Positions 57,688 through 64,000 of a DNA stretch of 64,000 bases are shown here, piece by piece. Each line of letters opens with the position of its first letter. Within the stretch, counting starts at the first letter, position 1. The position numbers were made by a program, and so were the translations under genes. A model generated the notes under the pieces. That model did not search any database. It was not told where the DNA came from and worked only from the letters and a program-made list of their open reading frames with translations. This DNA comes from Oikopleura dioica (taxonomy: Eukaryota > Chordata > Appendicularia > Copelata > Oikopleuridae), in NCBI GenBank assembly GCA_907165135.1, contig OU015566.1, positions 10,214,157 through 10,278,156 of the forward strand, read 5' to 3'.

Positions 57688-60600
57688 TAAAGTGCCCGCT
57701 TTCTGAAAATAATCAATGGTTACAAGAAAATCTGTGGATTAAGATTTTACGGCGCACATGTGAGATGATTATTTGGCAACGGATTAACTATCGTTATAAA
57801 AAGTGATATTTTGTGGAATATTTGCGCGCGTTTCAATTCTATCCTATGATTTTAATAGAATTTTCTGGTAAAAGGTTGTTTTTTCACTAAAATGAGGTGT
57901 CAACTCTGAGCTCACAGAAAAATCGAGGCAAAGCGCGTTGATCTACCCGCTCAATCCACTGTAAGAACCGTTATTCTAGAGCGTTTCTCTCTTGATTGTG
58001 AATCTGGCAACGATTGATACAAAATCAATCGATTGATGGTGGCATAAAAATTAAAAGCGTTCACAACAAACGAACATCTGACTTGATTTGATTACTCAAT
58101 GTAATCAAAATTAAGAAACGATGAAGCCGTTCGTAAAAATGAAAGCCGGGTAACTAACGAAATTCTCTTAGACATTTATGGCACCGAGGAATTGCCCTAA
58201 TCGAAAAATTCGATTACGGAAGCGAAAACACATTCTTCTCAGGGTAATCGATATTCCGTAAATTGCTCTTCATTTATCGTAAAAAATCTGACAGAAATAC
58301 AAAAAAATAATGCCTGTTTTAGGCCATCAATATATGGAAGTTTACAAAGAAAGAGGGCAGATCAGAGGACACGAACTCGAGATTGAGTTTATTCAGAACA
58401 AATTGAGCCTCGGGGCTCGTTCTGTGGAAGGTGAAAAATCGTTCCTCAGGACTTGTGATGTTTCAAAGCATAGAGGACTCAAACGAGCTATTTCAGAAGT
58501 ATTTTGAAAATATGAAGGGTCTTGAAATGCTTATGAACCGCTAAAATCATCGAAATAGGACCGGAAAGGCAAAAAATCAAGACGTAGAGCCTTGTTAACA
58601 CACTCTTCCACAAAGAAGCTCATCCCAGTGTTCCTAGATCGGCACTTATTCTAGCCAAAATGTTCAGGTTCAGGGTGGGCATATGCTAATCCTCCTCCTA
58701 GCTGTTAATTATCGAGACTAAGTTCGACCTCATTCAACGCCTTCTTCGTGTAAATAACTCCCCTACCACGTGGCTTGATTTACCTTTCGAGCGAAATTTC
58801 GTTACGTTATGAAAAAGGCGAAATCGATAGTTCGCTCTCTCATCCACTGTAACTCTTTTGGTTTTGAGTTGTGGAAGGGAAACTAGGGAGATATGTATTT
58901 GAAAAGGCGATGGAAATACTGCTGATTGGGCGCACTTTGTTGAAATAGAATTGACGAGCTAATATTTGTCCGCTGAAAGCAAAAAACTGAAAGCTTGTGG
59001 TTGATTTCCCGTGACCTTACTGAGCTAATTACGGTAGTTTTTCGGGGCTTTGGATAGTTGAACCAAGTGTAGGCCAAATCATTGAGGAGTTTAAATATGG
59101 GATTTTTTATGGGCCTCGGAGATTTGATTTGATTGCTTTCTTGGGAAGGAATGGAATTTCTTTAGCCTTCGATTTCATGATTTTCTCGTTGATAGAATTT
59201 TACCTTTCGACAGATGGAAGTTTTCAAGGAATAAATATGCTTGTGCTTTCTCTCTTTTTAGGAGTAGTATTGGAATGAGTCGTAATTTCGCCGTTCGAGT
59301 ACCCCGAACAGTTGTCCATTACGACCAAAATGAGAAGCTCGTTAAATAAAATCGTATTATCTATAAAAATTAAACAACAAAGCACACCAGGGTAGTTAAT
59401 CCGATGCTTTGACCTCTCGAGGAAGTTAAAAATTTTTTGTACTGTAAAAAATGATGAGAATCTCAAAAAAGAAAGCATGAAAGAAGAAAAGGGCTCTTTT
59501 TACAATAAAAATATCATTCAAAAATGAGACGCAGCAAAGATAACGTCAAGTTTATAAAACAGGTCTACGAGCCGCCACTATCAAATCTGAGAGGGTGATC
59601 ACGTGATCTTTTAATTCATCGAAAAATGCAGAAAAAAATCAAAAATGGGTCAAGATTGAAATGATCTGACATCGCCTGGAAAACAGAATCATTCATTTCT
59701 AAATTGACCATATTTTCTGCCGCTGGGAACTTTTCCTGGTGTTCTACTGTATTGGATCATAACCGTCATTGCCCGGTAGATTTGAATGTTTTGACAAATT
59801 TGCATTTCGACTGTCTGCTTTTTGCATTCTCTATATTTGCACTGGTTAAATTTATACAAGGTCAATTTTGCAAGAGCAAGCACAAAAATCTCAAAAACAT
59901 TTGCATGTATCTCGTTAAAATTTTAAACTCAAGGACACTCCTCTTTGGCGAAAACATTGGGATAACATGGGGTCATGAAAGATACGTGGTTCATACCTTT
60001 TTGGGAGGATTTTCTCGAGCGTGTCTTGCTCTCTAAAAAAATCAAGTGATACACTTGAGGAATGGGACGATTATTTTGTCAAGTTAGCGCCTCGTTTTAC
60101 GTTAAATCTCGCTATTGGCGTTATATATTTCCTTGGGCACGCTAACTGCTGTACTAATTTCGCTACTGAAATAAATACAGATGCAATTTTTGAGGATGCC
60201 CTTTCAAACTACCGCGCTGTGCAAATTTGATAGCAAGTCTCGTTGCCGCAAGGAAGGAGTGTTTTTACTGTCACGCAAAGGACGAACTTACTTCAGGGTC
60301 ATTTAGGGTTACTGAAAAAAGGCTTATTTTTACAAAAGCTTCGATGGATGATCATTCTATCGTTAAATAGAAGTCATCAGAAAGGCAACTATTTTACCCC
60401 ACAAGTAAAAGTTATAAAGCTATATAGACAGGTAAAGCTTTTTTTGTCATAGGCTTCGAGCAAAACATAAATATTCGCAGACAATCAGAAACAAGGGTAA
60501 AGAAAACTAACCAGGACAAAAGCCAATTTCTAAGAAATTTCACATATTCTCTCTTTCTTTCTGAAAAGGAATTCTGCAATTTTTTATCTGAAAATCTCCC

Positions 60601-62543
60601 TTTTCTCTATTCCCTTTTTATGTTTCCCGAAAATTGGCCAACGAAATGTCCCGTGCAAATATTTTCAAACCACTTACATTTTCAACTCGATATTCTCTTT
60701 TCCCGTTTTCTTCCTTCTCAGTCAAGTTTTCCATGTCCTGCCAGAACATGTCAAAGGCGTCTTCCATGATTTTGCTATCTGAGTATCTCTTTGATGCTTC
60801 CAGATATTATAATTAATATCTTTAGCTCTAGACATCGTAAGGTCTCGCATTTTTTACTGACTGTGGCAAGGTTTTTCGTATTTTTCTCGGCGAAATGCGA
60901 GCGAACCAAAATTTCAGCGACCCTGTTTTTTTTAAAGATGGTCCGATCTTTTCCCTCGAAGCTTCAAAAATAGCGTTTTTTGGGAGTGGCGGGAAAAAGG
61001 GGTGGGCCGCAGCCCAAGAAAGCCATTTTTGTCCACTTGCCCGTCAAAAAGGGGGAGTTGCCGCGAACTACAAAGCCACAAAAGTTGCGTCACTCTTTTC
61101 TTCATTTAACACTTTTGTGTCTACTGAAAAGGGTTTAGACAAGGGCCTTTCTTGGGAGAGTTTTTGAATCACGAAGATATTAAATAACCGGTATTAGAAA
61201 AGAGGAGAAATCGCCCCAGGCGGAGAATACAAGCGGAACGAAAAGGCGGAGAGAAAGAGGAATCTCTTACTGAACAAAGAACAATTTCTGACATGAAGAA
61301 AGCCAAAAAGAATTGGCCGAAACAAAGAAGAATTGGATGAAGAAATTCTTTCTATAGAATTTATATTTATATATATATAGAAGAATATCTTTCGTAGAAT
61401 AAAGAATTGAATCACCAAACTTTGAAACGGTAGAAGAAGAATAAGGTCATTCGAATACCAGCTTGTAAACACCAAAACATTCTAAGAATTTGTTCGTCAA
61501 TCAGGTCGTAAAAGAATACTCTGACTCAAGAATCCCTGCTAGAAACCAACTCTTGATATGATCATAATGATCATTCGTTGGTTGTTTTATGTACCGCCTG
61601 TAGATCATAAATAAGAATTACGAATGGATGGATTCTTGATACAAAATAGGTTGTAAAATAGATTTAAGGCGATCTGTGTCATAAGGAACAGAATAACGTC
61701 ATTTTTATCGTTAGAACAATCAAAGATTTTGTAAAATAACTTGAGTTTTTGAACATTGAAAAAATGTAAAGATTGTCAACTTCATGCTTACTTAGCTATA
61801 AAAGTTGTGGACTTGATACTTTCGTAGAAACATGTCTACAATCCAAAACCATGTACGGTAGTAAATAAACTAAAGGTTAATTTCCGACGCTCGGTAACCG
61901 CAAATTTCAGCACGCGCGCTTGAGCGATAAAAATAGAGCAGATTTAGCGCTTCAGACAGCTCAGAAAAATAGAATAGCAGACTTAATGAACAACAAGATA
62001 AATCTGTTTCGACAAGTTTTGATTTTTGTCGAAAATAACTCTTCGCGGATCAAAGTATCAGAATAAATTTATCGTTTGAAGCATGTTTTAAACTAAAATG
62101 GAGTCGTTCTTTTTCTTTTATTTCTTTCCTGAGCAATAGGGTTGGCCAAAAAAATCGAAGGTCGTGCGCCTAACACGAGTCACCCCTCATTCGAAGCGCC
62201 ATCTCGAGAGGATCATTTTGAGCCATTTATGAAATTTTTAAAATGGCAGGAAGCCATCGAAAAAATTAATTTTCTGAAATTTTCGATTTTTTCAATTTTG
62301 AACGATATAGCCATTGTAAAATGAGTCATATCTTTTGCTGAGTCATGCTGACATCATCCTTAGTCATGTTAACATGTTAACTAGCGTCTATACTTTCGAT
62401 CAAGCATAAATATTCTTTAATGAATTTCGAATAAGAACCATAATTTAGTTTAAAACATGGGTAAAGTGTATTTTAATAGCAAATGGGGGTGGGTGGGGTT
62501 TGGGAAATAACTGAGATTGATCACCTCGGAGTTTCCAGCCATT
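57688..62543. other. Intergenic 4.9 kb upstream of KLF
   Basis: No recognisable gene on either strand. Short frames (for example 58310-58507 and 59704-60036) lack signatures. A (TA)n-rich tract lies near 61365-61380. Probably includes KLF regulatory DNA and grades into satellite. Confidence 0.4.
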
Positions 62544-64000
62544 GTCAAGCCCCTTAAATTTAAAAATCAAGGAACGGGGCTGAGACGGCCCGAAGGGCCG
62601 TCAAGCCCCTTAAATTTAAAAATCAAGGAACGGGGCTGAGACGGCCCGAAGGGCCGTCAAGCCCCTTAAATTTAAAAATCAAGGAACGGGGCTGAGACGG
62701 CCCGAAGGGCCGTCAAGCCCTTAAATTTAAAAATCAAGGAACGGGGCTGAGACGGCCCGAAGGGCCGTCAAGCCCTTAAATTTAAAAATCAAGGAACGGG
62801 GCTGAGACGGCCCGAAGGGCCGTCAAGCCCCTAAATTTAAAAATCAAGGAACGGGGCTGAGACGGCCCGAAGGGCCGTCAAGCCCCTTAAATTTAAAAAT
62901 CAAGGAACGGGGCTGAGACGGCCCGAAGGGCCGTCAAGCCCCTTAAATTTAAAAATCAAGGAACGGGGCTGAGACGGCCCGAAGGGCCGTCAAGCCCCTT
63001 AAATTTAAAAATCAAGGAACGGGGCTGAGACGGCCCGAAGGGCCGTCAAGCCCCTTAAATTTAAAAATCAAGGAACGGGGCTGAGACGGCCCGAAGGGCC
63101 GTCAAGCCCCTTAAATTTAAAAATCAAGGAACGGGGCTGAGACGGCCCGAAGGGCCGTCAAGCCCTTAAATTTAAAAATCAAGGAACGGGGCTGAGACGG
63201 CCCGAAGGGCCGTCAAGCCCCTTAAATTTAAAAATCAAGGAACGGGGCTGAGACGGCCCGAAGGGCCGTCAAGCCCCTTAAATTTAAAAATCAAGGAACG
63301 GGGCTGAGACGGCCCGAAGGGCCGTCAAGCCCTTAAATTTAAAAATCAAGGAACGGGGCTGAGACGGCCCGAAGGGCCGTCAAGCCCTTAAATTTAAAAA
63401 TCAAGGAACGGGGCTGAGACGGCCCGAAGGGCCGTCAAGCCTTAAATTTAAAAATCAAGGAACGGGGCTGAGACGGCCCGAAGGGCCGTCAAGCCCCTTA
63501 AATTTAAAAATCAAGGAACGGGGCTGAGACGGCCCGAAGGGCCGTCAAGCCCTTAAATTTAAAAATCAAGGAACGGGGCTGAGACGGCCCGAAGGGCCGT
63601 CAAGCCCCTTAAATTTAAAAATCAAGGAACGGGGCTGAGACGGCCCGAAGGGCCGTCAAGCCCTTAAATTTAAAAATCAAGGAACGGGGCTGAGACGGCC
63701 CGAAGGGCCGTCAAGCCCCTTAAATTTAAAAATCAAGGAACGGGGCTGAGACGGCCCGAAGGGCCGTCAAGCCCCTTAAATTTAAAAATCAAGGAACGGG
63801 GCTGAGACGGCCCGAAGGGCCGTCAAGCCCTTAAATTTAAAAATCAAGGAACGGGGCTGAGACGGCCCGAAGGGCCGTCAAGCCCCTTAAATTTAAAAAT
63901 CAAGGAACGGGGCTGAGACGGCCCGAAGGGCCGTCAAGCCCCTTAAATTTAAAAATCAAGGAACGGGGCTGAGACGGCCCGAAGGGCCGTCAAGCCCCTT
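62544..64000. repeat. 54-56-bp satellite array, 26 copies to the window end
   Basis: The monomer (CAAGCCCCTTAAATTTAAAA, then ATCAAGGAACGGGGCTGAGA, then CGGCCCGAAGGGCCGT) repeats 26 times. Almost the only variation is the C run after AAG (4, 3 or 2 C) and the following T count. Each unit contains a perfect hairpin GACGGCCC-gaa-GGGCCGTC and a second possible stem AGCCCC/GGGGCT. The array continues beyond the window. Confidence 0.97.

Noticed and set aside
59704..60036. 110-codon plus-strand frame
   Set aside because: No recognisable domain and AT-driven composition; considered chance in a 4.9-kb spacer.
62544..64000. CRISPR-like array
   Set aside because: Units are contiguous with no variable spacers, and the genome is eukaryotic; it is a satellite.

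Overview
The window looks like nuclear DNA of an appendicularian tunicate (Oikopleura-like). Many genes are clearly animal: 4E-T, DBF4, SUFU, SF3B2, KLF, POGLUT2/3 and Argonaute. They are packed tightly, with introns mostly 30-60 nt. A splice-acceptor-like AG lies just 5' of many start codons, as expected for spliced-leader trans-splicing and operons. Several introns appear to lack GT-AG ends, and lineage-restricted Cys-rich secreted proteins occur. All functions were read by eye from translated exons; no search was run.

Left part, mostly plus strand: two tandem C-type-lectin-like copies (2-1803), a PLAC8-family gene (2269-2951), the eIF4E transporter 4E-T (4087-7125), an unrecognised coiled-coil nuclear-type protein (9111-11286), an RS-rich protein with a propeller-like C-terminus (11517-13027), DBF4 (13365-16442), an AT-hook protein (16712-18410), pyrroline-5-carboxylate reductase (18879-19963) and a one-span membrane microprotein (20503-20890). 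A secreted phospholipase-A2-like protein without the catalytic His-Asp follows on the minus strand.

Middle: POGLUT2/3 (minus, 23957-27847) carries a 1.9-kb intron holding two small inverted-repeat elements. A 6-kb stretch without recognisable genes follows, then an unrecognised 319-residue protein (minus) and a Cys-rich secreted protein (plus, 38484-40440) whose coding exon is split by a piggyBac-like element.

Right part, minus strand: ELP4, HCCS, SUFU, SF3B2 and UXT lie head to tail with gaps of 43, 197, 129 and 131 bp, a likely polycistronic unit. Upstream is an Argonaute in which all four slicer residues appear replaced, preceded by a 640-bp near-perfect inverted repeat. A Kruppel-like factor gene (55423-57687) follows. 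The last 1.46 kb is a 54-56-bp satellite that runs off the window.

Transposition is the main theme. Short non-coding elements with inverted arms and target duplications (8 bp or TTAA) lie in introns of the lectin and POGLUT genes and inside coding exons of DBF4 and the Cys-rich gene. In both coding cases, removing the element plus one target copy restores one continuous reading frame.
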